Of a stretch of DNA of 64,000 nt, positions 34,959 to 42,985 are shown one piece after another. The notes under the pieces are model-generated. The model worked only from the letters and a program-made list of their open reading frames with translations, ran no database searches and was not told the origin of the DNA. The DNA is taken from the NCBI RefSeq assembly GCF_025506355.1, contig NZ_JANZYP010000040.1:1-64000 (forward strand), written 5' to 3'. Position 1 is the first letter of the stretch. Each line of letters starts with the position of its first letter. The position numbers and the translations under genes were made by a program. The stretch is from Sphaerisporangium corydalis (GTDB lineage Bacteria; Actinomycetota; Actinomycetes; Streptosporangiales; Streptosporangiaceae).

Positions 34959-36320
34959 TCAGACGGCCGCTTGCTGGATCCGGCGCTCCAGCAGCACCGC
35001 GCCGGGAACACCGCGCCGCCGGTAAACGGCAACGGTAGGCCGGATTGACGCCAGCGCCGACCTGCTTCGCGCCGAAGCCATCCCCTCGGCCAGATCCAGC
35101 GCCTGGCTCCAGGCCGATATCGCCTCATCGGCACGCGCCTGCACAGCGAGACAGTCTCCCAGGTCCATATGGGTGAGCAGATGGACACGGGGAAAGGCAA
35201 CCGGATCCCAGGACACGAAGGCCGCCCGGTGCCGCGCCTCCGTGCCGGAGTGGTCCCCGATTTCTGTCAGGGTTCTGGCAGTGTGGGAGTCCACGAGGCC
35301 CGGGGCGGGTCCCATCAGCAGTGAGTACGTCGGCTGTGGCCCGCCGTCTCGGCCGAGGGCGTCTTCGGCGGCCAACAGCGCGTGTGCGGCCCGAGGCTTC
35401 TCTCCGAGGGCTGCCAGGGCCCTGGCGTGCGTAATGTGGAGGAGCGCGTGCGTCGCGCCGTCCACGTAGCCTTCGGCTCGCGTCAGCGCCCCCCGGACAA
35501 GGTCGAGGCTGTGGCGGTGCTGCTTCAAACCGATCGCCTGGTGTGCCACGGCGCGCATCATCCACGCGGCATGCGCATGCGGGTCCGCCTCCACCGCGAG
35601 TTGGAAACCGAGCAGGTAATAGCGCTGCGCCGCACCCTCCTGGCCGAGATCGTGATGCTTCCAACCCAACAGCCACGACAATTCCGCAGCAGCACCGAAT
35701 GCCTCGCGCCGGGTCTTCTCAGTGGCAAAGCGGCCAGACAGCAGCGGGGCCGCGGTGTCCACGAGATAGACGGCGACCGTGGACAAGCCGTGCCCCCCAC
35801 CGAGCACCTCATCGGCCGCGCCGAAGGCCGTGGTGATCCGACGAACTACTGCGACCTCCTCCGCTCCGACCCGCGCTTGTCCGGTGCGTGCCCGCAGCAG
35901 TCGGGCCACCGGCTCGTGGTCGTACTCCAATGGCATCATGACACCGGCGGCCGTATATGCAGCGGCAGCCAGGAAGCTGTGGTGCTCCACATCCGCAGAG
36001 CCGAGAAGGGCCGCCGTCTCGATGGGCTGTGTGCCGACCAGTTCAGGTCCCACGCCGGCGCCAAGCCCGAGCTGTGTTGGCGTCACCGGTCTACCTGCCC
36101 GCCTCGACAGCGCTTCGGCCAGGTAGACGGCGGTCCTCTCACCGGGCTCAACGCCTGCGACCCAGTGCGCTATGGCTGACTTGTTGGTCCGCAGCACCTC
36201 ACCATTCTCCGCCGCGATGCGCCTCACGGCACCTGCCACACCGTCATAGCTCATGCCACACACGACGATCATCTCTCGCAGACGATCGTTGGGGAGGCGC
36301 TCATCACGTGCCCTCGGCAT
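34959..36320 (-). CDS. Putative regulator with N-terminal HTH-like segment and TPR repeats
   Basis: A 453-aa protein. Residues 1-75 look like a divergent helix-turn-helix (RLREMIVVCGMSYDGVAGAV ... NKSAIAHWVAG), and the remaining 370 residues are helical TPR-like repeats. This layout is common in actinomycetes, often near Nudix enzymes and kinases. The C-terminal segment is of the same general kind as the truncated protein at 63783-64000. DNA target unknown. It is divergent from the HATPase/P-loop fusion gene, sharing a 120-bp intergenic region. Confidence 0.65.
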   Translation of the reverse strand: MPRARDERLPNDRLREMIVVCGMSYDGVAGAVRRIAAENGEVLRTNKSAIAHWVAGVEPGERTAVYLAEALSRRAGRPVTPTQLGLGAGVGPELVGTQPIETAALLGSADVEHHSFLAAAAYTAAGVMMPLEYDHEPVARLLRARTGQARVGAEEVAVVRRITTAFGAADEVLGGGHGLSTVAVYLVDTAAPLLSGRFATEKTRREAFGAAAELSWLLGWKHHDLGQEGAAQRYYLLGFQLAVEADPHAHAAWMMRAVAHQAIGLKQHRHSLDLVRGALTRAEGYVDGATHALLHITHARALAALGEKPRAAHALLAAEDALGRDGGPQPTYSLLMGPAPGLVDSHTARTLTEIGDHSGTEARHRAAFVSWDPVAFPRVHLLTHMDLGDCLAVQARADEAISAWSQALDLAEGMASARSRSALASIRPTVAVYRRRGVPGAVLLERRIQQAAV

Positions 36321-36440
36321 CGGAACCCCAGCTGGTTAAACCAAATAAACGCTCTGCGCCATCTCAGACCGTAGCCGCCCGGCAGCTATCCGTCATTCAC
36401 TTGCACCGAACTCAATCGCCGCACACCGTTGAAGGCTCAC

Positions 36441-37427
36441 ATGACGACGACATCCCCCGCTGTGCACTCCTCACCAACTGGCCGGCGCACCTTTGCCGAG
36501 ACCATGCCTTGCGAGCCGGAAAGCGCCCGCAAAGCCCGGGTCCTCCTCTCCATGGCACTGTCCGCATGGGAGCTGGACGAACTCATCGACGCCGGCGAGC
36601 TCGTCGTCTCCGAGTTCGTCGGCAACGCTGCCAGGCACACTCGCTGCCGTCTCATCCGGGTCACCATCACCCGCCTTGCCGCCGACTTGGTACGCGTCGC
36701 CGTCACCGACAGGTCCGTGAGGAGGCCCACACCGCGCACCGCGAGTGTGGACGACGAGGGCGGCCGCGGTCTGGCCATCGTCGCCGCCCTTGCCGAGACC
36801 ACGGGCACCGACACCTTCACCTGGGGCAAAAGGATCTGGGCTCAGTTGCGTGCTCCTGCCGCAGCGCAGCCATGCGGCAATCCGTTGCCGACCTTGCTCG
36901 TGGTGAGTGGGCCTCCTGGCTCGGGCAAGACGACGCTGGCCCGTCAGATCGCGAAGGAGATCGCTTGCCCAGCGATCATCCGTGATGAGATCAAACAGGG
37001 GATGGTACTGACCGCTTCCGACTTCGATGCCGAGATTGACGACCCCCTCAACCTGCCGGCCCTTGCTGTCTTCTTCGAGGTCCTGAACGTCCTGGCGCGC
37101 GCGGGTGTCACGGTCGTGGCCGAAGCAGCCTTCCAGGACCGGTTGTGGCGGCCGAACCTGGAGCCCCTCACCGGCCTGGCGCAGATCCGTGTCATCCGGT
37201 GCTCTGTCGACGCCGCACTCGCCCATGACCGCATAGCCCACCGGGTCGCGCACGGCGAACATCGGGAAGCTCATGCCGACCATGAACTGCTGAGAATGAT
37301 CGCTGCGGGCGAATACAACATGGATGAATTCGGCTGGATCAGCATGGATCTGCCAACGTTGACCGTCGATACCAGTGAGGGCACCAGCCCACCGCTGCCC
37401 GATATCGTCTCTTTCGCCACCGCCTGA
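36441..37427 (+). CDS. Fusion of RsbW-like ATPase domain and P-loop kinase domain
   Basis: A 328-aa protein with two enzyme-like halves. Residues about 15-145 form an anti-sigma-factor HATPase_c domain: the ELVVSEFVGNAARHT N-box and the DDEGGRGLAIVAAL G1/G2 region are present, as in RsbW/SpoIIAB-type serine kinases. Residues 150-328 are a P-loop kinase-like domain with Walker A GPPGSGKTT (157-165), IIRDEIKQG, and VVAEAAFQ. The ATG has GAAGG five bases upstream. I read a sensor/switch with a small-molecule or nucleotide kinase module; the partner is unknown. It is divergent from the TPR regulator. Confidence 0.7.
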   Translation: MTTTSPAVHSSPTGRRTFAETMPCEPESARKARVLLSMALSAWELDELIDAGELVVSEFVGNAARHTRCRLIRVTITRLAADLVRVAVTDRSVRRPTPRTASVDDEGGRGLAIVAALAETTGTDTFTWGKRIWAQLRAPAAAQPCGNPLPTLLVVSGPPGSGKTTLARQIAKEIACPAIIRDEIKQGMVLTASDFDAEIDDPLNLPALAVFFEVLNVLARAGVTVVAEAAFQDRLWRPNLEPLTGLAQIRVIRCSVDAALAHDRIAHRVAHGEHREAHADHELLRMIAAGEYNMDEFGWISMDLPTLTVDTSEGTSPPLPDIVSFATA

Positions 37428-37498
37428 CCAAAAGTCGCTCGCTTGGAGTCGTGCTGGGACTCGGACGGCTCGGCGGTGGCCGCCGAATCGGCCCTAGG

Positions 37499-38425
37499 TC
37501 ACAGGCGGGGTGGCACCGGCACTCTGGTCAGGTCCTCGGCGATCACGATCTCTCCGGGGAACCAGTGGGCGGCCTGTGCGCGGAAGGCCTCGGGGTCGGG
37601 GTAGCGCTGGGAGAAGTGGGTCAGGACCAGTCGCCGGACGCCGCACTCCCTCGCCACCCGGCCCGCCTCCCCCGCGGTCAGGTGCCCGTGCTCGTGCGCC
37701 AGGCGGGCGTCCTCGTCCAGGAACGTCGACTCGATCACCAGCAGGTCGGCGCCGTCGGCCAGGGCGAACACCGCGTCGCAGAGCCGCGTGTCCATGACGA
37801 AGGCGAAGCGCTGGCCGGGCCGGTGCTCGCTGACCTCTTCCAGCGTGACCGTGCGGCCCCGGGCCCGGACGACGCCCTCCCGTTGCAGCCGGCCGACGCG
37901 CGGCCCGGCGACCCCCCGGTCCCTGAGCCGGTCCGCCGACATCCGCCGCCCGTCCGGCTCGACCAGCCGGTACCCGTACGCCGGCACCGAGTGGTCCAGC
38001 GGGCGGGCCTCGATGCGGCCGAAACGCCCCCTGGCGATCACGCCGCCGCCGTCCGCCACCGGCTCGGGCGCCAGGGTCGCGGCCTCGTGGAACGCGCTGG
38101 CGTGCCGCAGCCGGTCGAAGTACTCGGCGCCCGAGGCGGGGAAGTGCGCGCGCACCGGGTGCCGCACCCGGTCCAGGGACATCCGCTGGATCACCCCGGG
38201 CAGGCCGAGGCAGTGGTCGCCGTGGAAGTGGGTGATCAGGATCCGGTGCACGTCGGTGACGGCGACCCCGGCGTGGATCATCTGCCGCTGGGTGCCCTCC
38301 CCGGGGTCGAACAGCAGGCCCTCACCGTCCCACCGCAGCAGGTAGCCGTTGTGGTTGCGGTGCCTGGTGGGCGTCTGGCTGCCGGTGCCCAGGACGACGA
38401 GTTCGCGCGGCGACACCTGCGCCAC
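37499..38425 (-). CDS. rnz: Ribonuclease Z (tRNA 3' endonuclease)
   Basis: A 308-aa metallo-beta-lactamase-fold nuclease that removes 3' trailers from tRNA precursors. The metal motif HFHGDH is at residues 66-71, preceded by [11 protein letters not shown] (family Asp/Gly/Gln), with later conserved [17 protein letters not shown] and the distal histidine LTHFSQRY. All standard zinc ligands are visible. The GTG start at 38425 is one of two GTGs (the other 38416). It lies 14 bp after the hydrolase gene, so co-transcription is likely. Confidence 0.9.
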   Translation of the reverse strand: MAQVSPRELVVLGTGSQTPTRHRNHNGYLLRWDGEGLLFDPGEGTQRQMIHAGVAVTDVHRILITHFHGDHCLGLPGVIQRMSLDRVRHPVRAHFPASGAEYFDRLRHASAFHEAATLAPEPVADGGGVIARGRFGRIEARPLDHSVPAYGYRLVEPDGRRMSADRLRDRGVAGPRVGRLQREGVVRARGRTVTLEEVSEHRPGQRFAFVMDTRLCDAVFALADGADLLVIESTFLDEDARLAHEHGHLTAGEAGRVARECGVRRLVLTHFSQRYPDPEAFRAQAAHWFPGEIVIAEDLTRVPVPPRL

Positions 38426-38439
38426 GATAGCCGCCGCCC

Positions 38440-39327
38440 CTAGAGGTGCTCCCCGAGGAACCGGGCGGTCTCCTCGACGGCCCGCGAGACGTGCGGCTCG
38501 GTGTCGTACAGGTCGATGTGCAGCCGGGCGTCCAGCCAGACGATGCGCTTGGGCTCGTCCATGCGCTTGTACGCCTCCTCGGCCCCCTCGGGGGAGCAGA
38601 AACGGTCCACGACGCCGTGGACGACCAGGCCGGGCTTGGGCGACAGGAAGTCGGCGCCCATCATGTTGTCCATGGTGATCAGCTCGCGGATGGACGCCCG
38701 GGTCACCTCGTTGGCCCACCCCGGCGACGCCGACCGCTCGGTCCCGTAGTACGCGTACGGCTCGTCGCCGCCCATCGCGGCCTCGCCCTCGGCGGCCACC
38801 GCCGGGAGGTAGTCCACCGCTTCGCCGCGGTCCTGCCCTTCGAGTACGTCGGTGAGGCCGGTCAGCGCCTGCTGGTAGCCCTCGTCCGACATGCCGGACC
38901 GCATGGCGTACGGGTTGTTGTACGCCCCGGCGATGCCGACGAAGGCCTTCACCCGGGGGTCGAACGCGGCGAAGCGCAGGGCGTACCCGCCGCCGAGGCA
39001 GATGCCCACGGCGCCGATCCGCCCGGGGTCCACCGAGGGCAGGCCGCGCAGGTACGACACGGCGGCCCGCAGGTCGGCGAGCTTGCCCTGCGGGTCCTCG
39101 TGGCGCCTGGGCGTGCCGCCGGACTCGCCGAAGTTGCGGTGGTCGAACGCCAGCGTCACATACCCCGCCTCGGCGAGCCGCGCCGCGTACAGGCCGGTGA
39201 CCTGTTCCTTCACGCCGGTGAACGGCCCGGTGAACACCAGCGCGGGATGGGGGCCCTCCCCCTGCGGCACCCTGAGGTCGCCGACGAGCGTGAGGCCGTC
39301 GGCGGTGAACTCCACTCGATCACTCAT
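38440..39327 (-). CDS. Dienelactone-hydrolase-like alpha/beta hydrolase
   Basis: A 295-aa alpha/beta hydrolase. The nucleophile elbow is GICLGG with Cys110 in the nucleophile position, as in dienelactone hydrolases. The fold shows GPFTGVKEQ (oxyanion region), [14 protein letters not shown], and a late HIDLYD with the catalytic His region. Substrate unknown; esters or lactones likely. ATG 39327 lacks a strong ribosome site. It is 29 bp downstream of the S9 peptidase gene and ends 14 bp before RNase Z. Confidence 0.8.
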   Translation of the reverse strand: MSDRVEFTADGLTLVGDLRVPQGEGPHPALVFTGPFTGVKEQVTGLYAARLAEAGYVTLAFDHRNFGESGGTPRRHEDPQGKLADLRAAVSYLRGLPSVDPGRIGAVGICLGGGYALRFAAFDPRVKAFVGIAGAYNNPYAMRSGMSDEGYQQALTGLTDVLEGQDRGEAVDYLPAVAAEGEAAMGGDEPYAYYGTERSASPGWANEVTRASIRELITMDNMMGADFLSPKPGLVVHGVVDRFCSPEGAEEAYKRMDEPKRIVWLDARLHIDLYDTEPHVSRAVEETARFLGEHL

Positions 39328-39356
39328 GCCGCGAGTCAACCGCACCCGCCGGGCGG

Positions 39357-41201
39357 CTATTCCTCGAACCACCGGCCCAGCCAGTCGATGACGGCCTCCA
39401 CGAAGGTGACCCGGTTGGCCGTGCGCACGGTCTCGTGGCCCTCGTCGTCGAACAGCAGGTAGCGGCAGGGGACGCCGCGCGCGGTGGCGGTGGCCACGAC
39501 CTGCTCGGCCTCGTACACGGGCACGTTGGTGTCCTGGGCGCCGTGGACGACGAGCAGGGGTGCGGTGAGGCGGTCGAAGGAGTGCAGGGGCGACAGGGCG
39601 CGCAGCAGCTCGCGGTCGGCCACCGGGTCGCCGTACTCGGTGACGGCCGCGGCGGCGATCCACGGCTCGGTGCGGGCGTAGAACGTGGCGAAGTCGGCCA
39701 TGCCGCACACGTCGACCCCGGCGGCGAACAGCTCGGGGTAGGTGACCAGGGCGGCGAGGGTGAGGTAGCCGCCGTACGAGCGGCCCATGCAGGCGATCTT
39801 GGCCGGGTCGGCGACGCCGGTGCGCACGACGTGGTCGACGCAGTCCGCGACGTCGTCGATGGCGTGGAAGCGCAGCGCGTGGTTGTCGGCGTCCAGGAAC
39901 GCGCGGCCGAACCCCGAGGAGCCGCGGACGTTCGGCGCCAGCACGCTGATCCCGGCCGCGACGAGCCGCTGGAAGAGCGGGTTGAACGTCGGCCGTTCCT
40001 GGCTCTCGGGCCCGCCGTGCAGGTAGATCGCGCACGGCGCCTTCGGGCCCGCGCGGTACAGCCAGCCGGTCAGCTCCAGCCCGTCCCTGGCCTCGAAGCG
40101 GACCAGCTCGGCATCGAGGCCGTCGGTGAGGGGGTCGTCGCCGGCGACCCGCCGGTAGTCGCCGGTCGCGAGGTCGCACAGCATGACGTACGAGGGGGTG
40201 TCGGGGCCCTCCCCCGCCATGACGGCCAGTGTGCCGTCCAGGGACAGCCGCGCGGAGCTGATCACCTCGGCCGGCGGGGGCGGCAGCGGCCGGGTGACGC
40301 CCTCGACCAGGTCGGCGACCTCCAGCTCCGACCGGCCGGCGACGTTCCAGACCAGCAGGGCCACGGTGCCGTCGACGCTCACCGAGAAGCGGTCGAGCTC
40401 GGCGTCGGCGCGTTCGGCGATCACCTGGGGGGCGCCGCCCATCGGCATGGCGATCAGGGCCATGCGGTCGCGGCCGGCGTTGGAGCGGATGTAGGCCACC
40501 TCGCCGTCCGGGGACAGCGTGCCGAGGTCGGTGGTCGGCGGCAGCAGGGGGCGCTCGGCGCCGAACGGCAGGTCGGCGACCGACATCTCGCGCATGCCGC
40601 GCGGCCCGTGGCGCAGCAGCACCCGGCGGTGGTCGCGGCTCACCGCGCTCGGCCACATCAGCGGCCCGACGGCGATGGTGTCACGGTGCCCGAGGCCCGC
40701 GTCGATCAGGACCGCCTCGGTCGAGCCGGTCCCGGCCAGCTCGGCGACCAGGAGCGTCGACCCCTGGCCGGTCCACCGGACGAACACGGCGGAGCCGCGC
40801 GCGGGGGTGTCGGTCGGGCCGGCGAGCAGGCGGCGGTCGGTGCCGTCGGGCCGTACGGCCCACACCTGCGTGTGCTCTCCGCCGCCCGGCGAGATCATGA
40901 CGGCCAGCCACTGGCCGTCGGGCGACCAGAGCACGTTGCCGACCGGCTCGGGGCCGGTGTCGATCACCCGGGCGAGCGGCGGGTGTGCCGGGGGCGCGCC
41001 GAAGCCGCCCTCCAGCAGCGGCTCGGCTCCCGCGAGCTCGGGCAGGGGCTGGACCCAGGCGCGCGGCGAACCGTCGCGGTCGCTGACGAAGGCGATGGCC
41101 TTGTTGTCAGGTGACAGGGCGGGGAACCGGCAGGTCCACGAGACGTCGACGGTCAGACTCCTTGTGCTTGCAGCCACAACTCCAGGAGCCCAAGTTGCCA
41201 C
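39357..41201 (-). CDS. S9 family (prolyl oligopeptidase-like) peptidase
   Basis: A 614-aa serine peptidase. The N-terminal 350 residues are a WD-like beta-propeller (repeats such as ALSPDNKAIAFVSDRDG and LWSPDGQWLAVMIS). The C-terminal 260 form the catalytic domain with GRSYGG (Ser475), Asp in HGAQDTNVP, and His in DDEGHE. Such enzymes release short peptides or aminoacyl groups. The frame opens at GTG 41201, 49 bp inside the end of the AsnO-like gene; GTG 41177 is an alternative. The tight overlap suggests the peptidase acts on, or recycles, the product of the two genes upstream. Confidence 0.85.
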   Translation of the reverse strand: MATWAPGVVAASTRSLTVDVSWTCRFPALSPDNKAIAFVSDRDGSPRAWVQPLPELAGAEPLLEGGFGAPPAHPPLARVIDTGPEPVGNVLWSPDGQWLAVMISPGGGEHTQVWAVRPDGTDRRLLAGPTDTPARGSAVFVRWTGQGSTLLVAELAGTGSTEAVLIDAGLGHRDTIAVGPLMWPSAVSRDHRRVLLRHGPRGMREMSVADLPFGAERPLLPPTTDLGTLSPDGEVAYIRSNAGRDRMALIAMPMGGAPQVIAERADAELDRFSVSVDGTVALLVWNVAGRSELEVADLVEGVTRPLPPPPAEVISSARLSLDGTLAVMAGEGPDTPSYVMLCDLATGDYRRVAGDDPLTDGLDAELVRFEARDGLELTGWLYRAGPKAPCAIYLHGGPESQERPTFNPLFQRLVAAGISVLAPNVRGSSGFGRAFLDADNHALRFHAIDDVADCVDHVVRTGVADPAKIACMGRSYGGYLTLAALVTYPELFAAGVDVCGMADFATFYARTEPWIAAAAVTEYGDPVADRELLRALSPLHSFDRLTAPLLVVHGAQDTNVPVYEAEQVVATATARGVPCRYLLFDDEGHETVRTANRVTFVEAVIDWLGRWFEE

Positions 41202-42985
41202 AACGCGTTGGCTCCCAGTGTGGTTCTGTGGTCATCCGGCGCGGCCAGCAGTTTATCCACCATCTCGGGCCTGAACAGGCCCCGCGAGCGCGCGGCCGGT
41301 GCGGTCAGGCCGTCGCGGACCATTTCCAGGAACGGCCCGTGGATGTGGCGGATCGCCGGGACGGGGAAGTAGCCCTTGGGCCGGTCGATGACCGCGTCGG
41401 GCACCAGCCCCCGTGCGGCGGCCTTCAGCACCCCCTTGCCTCCGGAGGCGAGCTTGAGCTCGGGCGGGCACATGGCGGCCAGCTCGACCAGGTCGTGGTC
41501 CAGGAACGGGGTGCGCGCCTCCAGGCCGAACGCCATGGTCATGTTGTCGACCCGCTTGACCGGGTCGTCGACCAGCATGACGTTGGTGTCCAGCCGCAGC
41601 ACGGCGTCGAGCGCGGTGTCGGCCCCGGGCATCGCGAGGTGCTCGCGGACGAACGCCTGGCTGACGTCCTCGCCGGCCAGGTAGCCGGGCGTGAGGATCT
41701 CGGCCTGGTCCTGGTGGGTGCGGTCGAAGAAGACCTTGGCGTAGGCGTCGGCGGCGTCCCCGCGCGGAACGTTCTCCAGGGGGGGATACCAGTCGTAGCC
41801 GGCGAAGACCTCGTCGGCGCCCTGCCCGGACTGGACCACCTTGATCTGCTTGGACACCTCCTCCGACAGCAGGTGGAAGGCCACGCAGTCGTGGCTGACC
41901 ATGGGCTCGCTCATGGCCGCGACGGCGTCGTGCAAGGAGGGCAGCAGCCGCTGGTCGTCGACCATGATGCGGTGGTGGTCGGTGCCGAAGCGCCGGGCGA
42001 TCAGGTCGGAGTAGGCGAACTCGTCGCCCGACTCGCCGCCGGCCGCGTGGAACCCGACGCTGAAGGTCGCGAGGTCGCGCTGGCCCTCCTCGGCCAGCAG
42101 GGCGACGATCAGGCTGGAGTCCAGGCCGCCGGAGAGCAGCACACCGACGGGCACGTCCGCGACGGTGCGACGGCGCACGGCCACCCGCAGCGCGTCCAGG
42201 ACGGCCTCGCGCCACTCGTCCGGCCCCATCTCGCCGCCGCCGGGCCGCAGCGTGTCCAGCCGGAGCTGACCCGGCCGGAGCGCTCCGGGGTCGCTCGGGC
42301 GGGTGTACGGGGGGTCCCAGTAGCGCTCGTCGCGGGTTGTGCCGTCGGGCTCGATCGTGCGCACCGTGGCGGGCGGCAGCTTCTCCACGCCGGTCAGGAT
42401 CGTCCGGGGCGAGGGCACCACCGAGTGGAAGGTCATGTAGTGGTGCAGTGCGACGCGGTCGATGTCGGTGCGCACTCCCCCGCCGGCCAGCAGGGCGGGC
42501 AGGGTGGAGGCGAACCGGAGCCGCGCGGCGTCCCGGGTGACGTAGAGCGGCTTGATGCCGAGCCGGTCGCGGCCGAGCACGAGCCGGCCGGTGTCCCGTT
42601 CGGCGACGGCGAAGGCGAACATGCCCTTGAAGTGGTCCACGCAGCGGTGTCCCCAGTGGCGGTAAGCCTTCAGCAGCACCTCGGTGTCGGAGGTGGAGAA
42701 GAACCGGTGGCCCTCGGCCACCAGGACCTCGCGCAGCTCGCGGTAGTTGTACAGGCAGCCGTTGAACACCCCGGCCAGGCCGGCCTCGGCGTCGACCATG
42801 GGCTGTGACCCGCGCTCGGACAGGTCGATGATCTTCAGTCGGCGGTGGCCGAGCGCGACCGGCCCGAGCGACCACAGGCCGGTCCCGTCGGGCCCGCGCG
42901 CGGCCATGGAGGCCGTCATGCGCTCGACGGCGGCCACGTCGGCCGTACGGCCGTCGAAGCGGATCTCACCGGTGAGGCCGCACAT
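41153..42985 (-). CDS. asnO: Asparagine-synthase-type amidotransferase, AsnO-like
   Basis: A 610-aa class II glutamine amidotransferase. Cys2 (MCGLTG) is the glutaminase nucleophile; the AS domain has the PP-loop SGGLDSS (285-291). The signatures FDGRTADVAAVERM, HRRLKIIDLSERGSQPMVDAE and VSHDCVAFHLLSEEVSK fit, from memory, the N-acetylglutaminylglutamine amidotransferase group rather than true asparagine synthetase. It would amidate the C-terminal carboxylate of a small peptide using glutamine and ATP. Its ATG overlaps the stop of the ligase gene (TGATG), and its end overlaps the peptidase gene. Confidence 0.85.
   Translation of the reverse strand: MCGLTGEIRFDGRTADVAAVERMTASMAARGPDGTGLWSLGPVALGHRRLKIIDLSERGSQPMVDAEAGLAGVFNGCLYNYRELREVLVAEGHRFFSTSDTEVLLKAYRHWGHRCVDHFKGMFAFAVAERDTGRLVLGRDRLGIKPLYVTRDAARLRFASTLPALLAGGGVRTDIDRVALHHYMTFHSVVPSPRTILTGVEKLPPATVRTIEPDGTTRDERYWDPPYTRPSDPGALRPGQLRLDTLRPGGGEMGPDEWREAVLDALRVAVRRRTVADVPVGVLLSGGLDSSLIVALLAEEGQRDLATFSVGFHAAGGESGDEFAYSDLIARRFGTDHHRIMVDDQRLLPSLHDAVAAMSEPMVSHDCVAFHLLSEEVSKQIKVVQSGQGADEVFAGYDWYPPLENVPRGDAADAYAKVFFDRTHQDQAEILTPGYLAGEDVSQAFVREHLAMPGADTALDAVLRLDTNVMLVDDPVKRVDNMTMAFGLEARTPFLDHDLVELAAMCPPELKLASGGKGVLKAAARGLVPDAVIDRPKGYFPVPAIRHIHGPFLEMVRDGLTAPAARSRGLFRPEMVDKLLAAPDDHRTTLGANALWQLGLLELWLQAQGV

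Noticed and set aside
41153-42985. Ordinary asparagine synthetase B
   Set aside because: Sequence blocks and fusion-ligase neighbour fit the N-acetylglutaminylglutamine amidotransferase group better, though the assignment is from memory.
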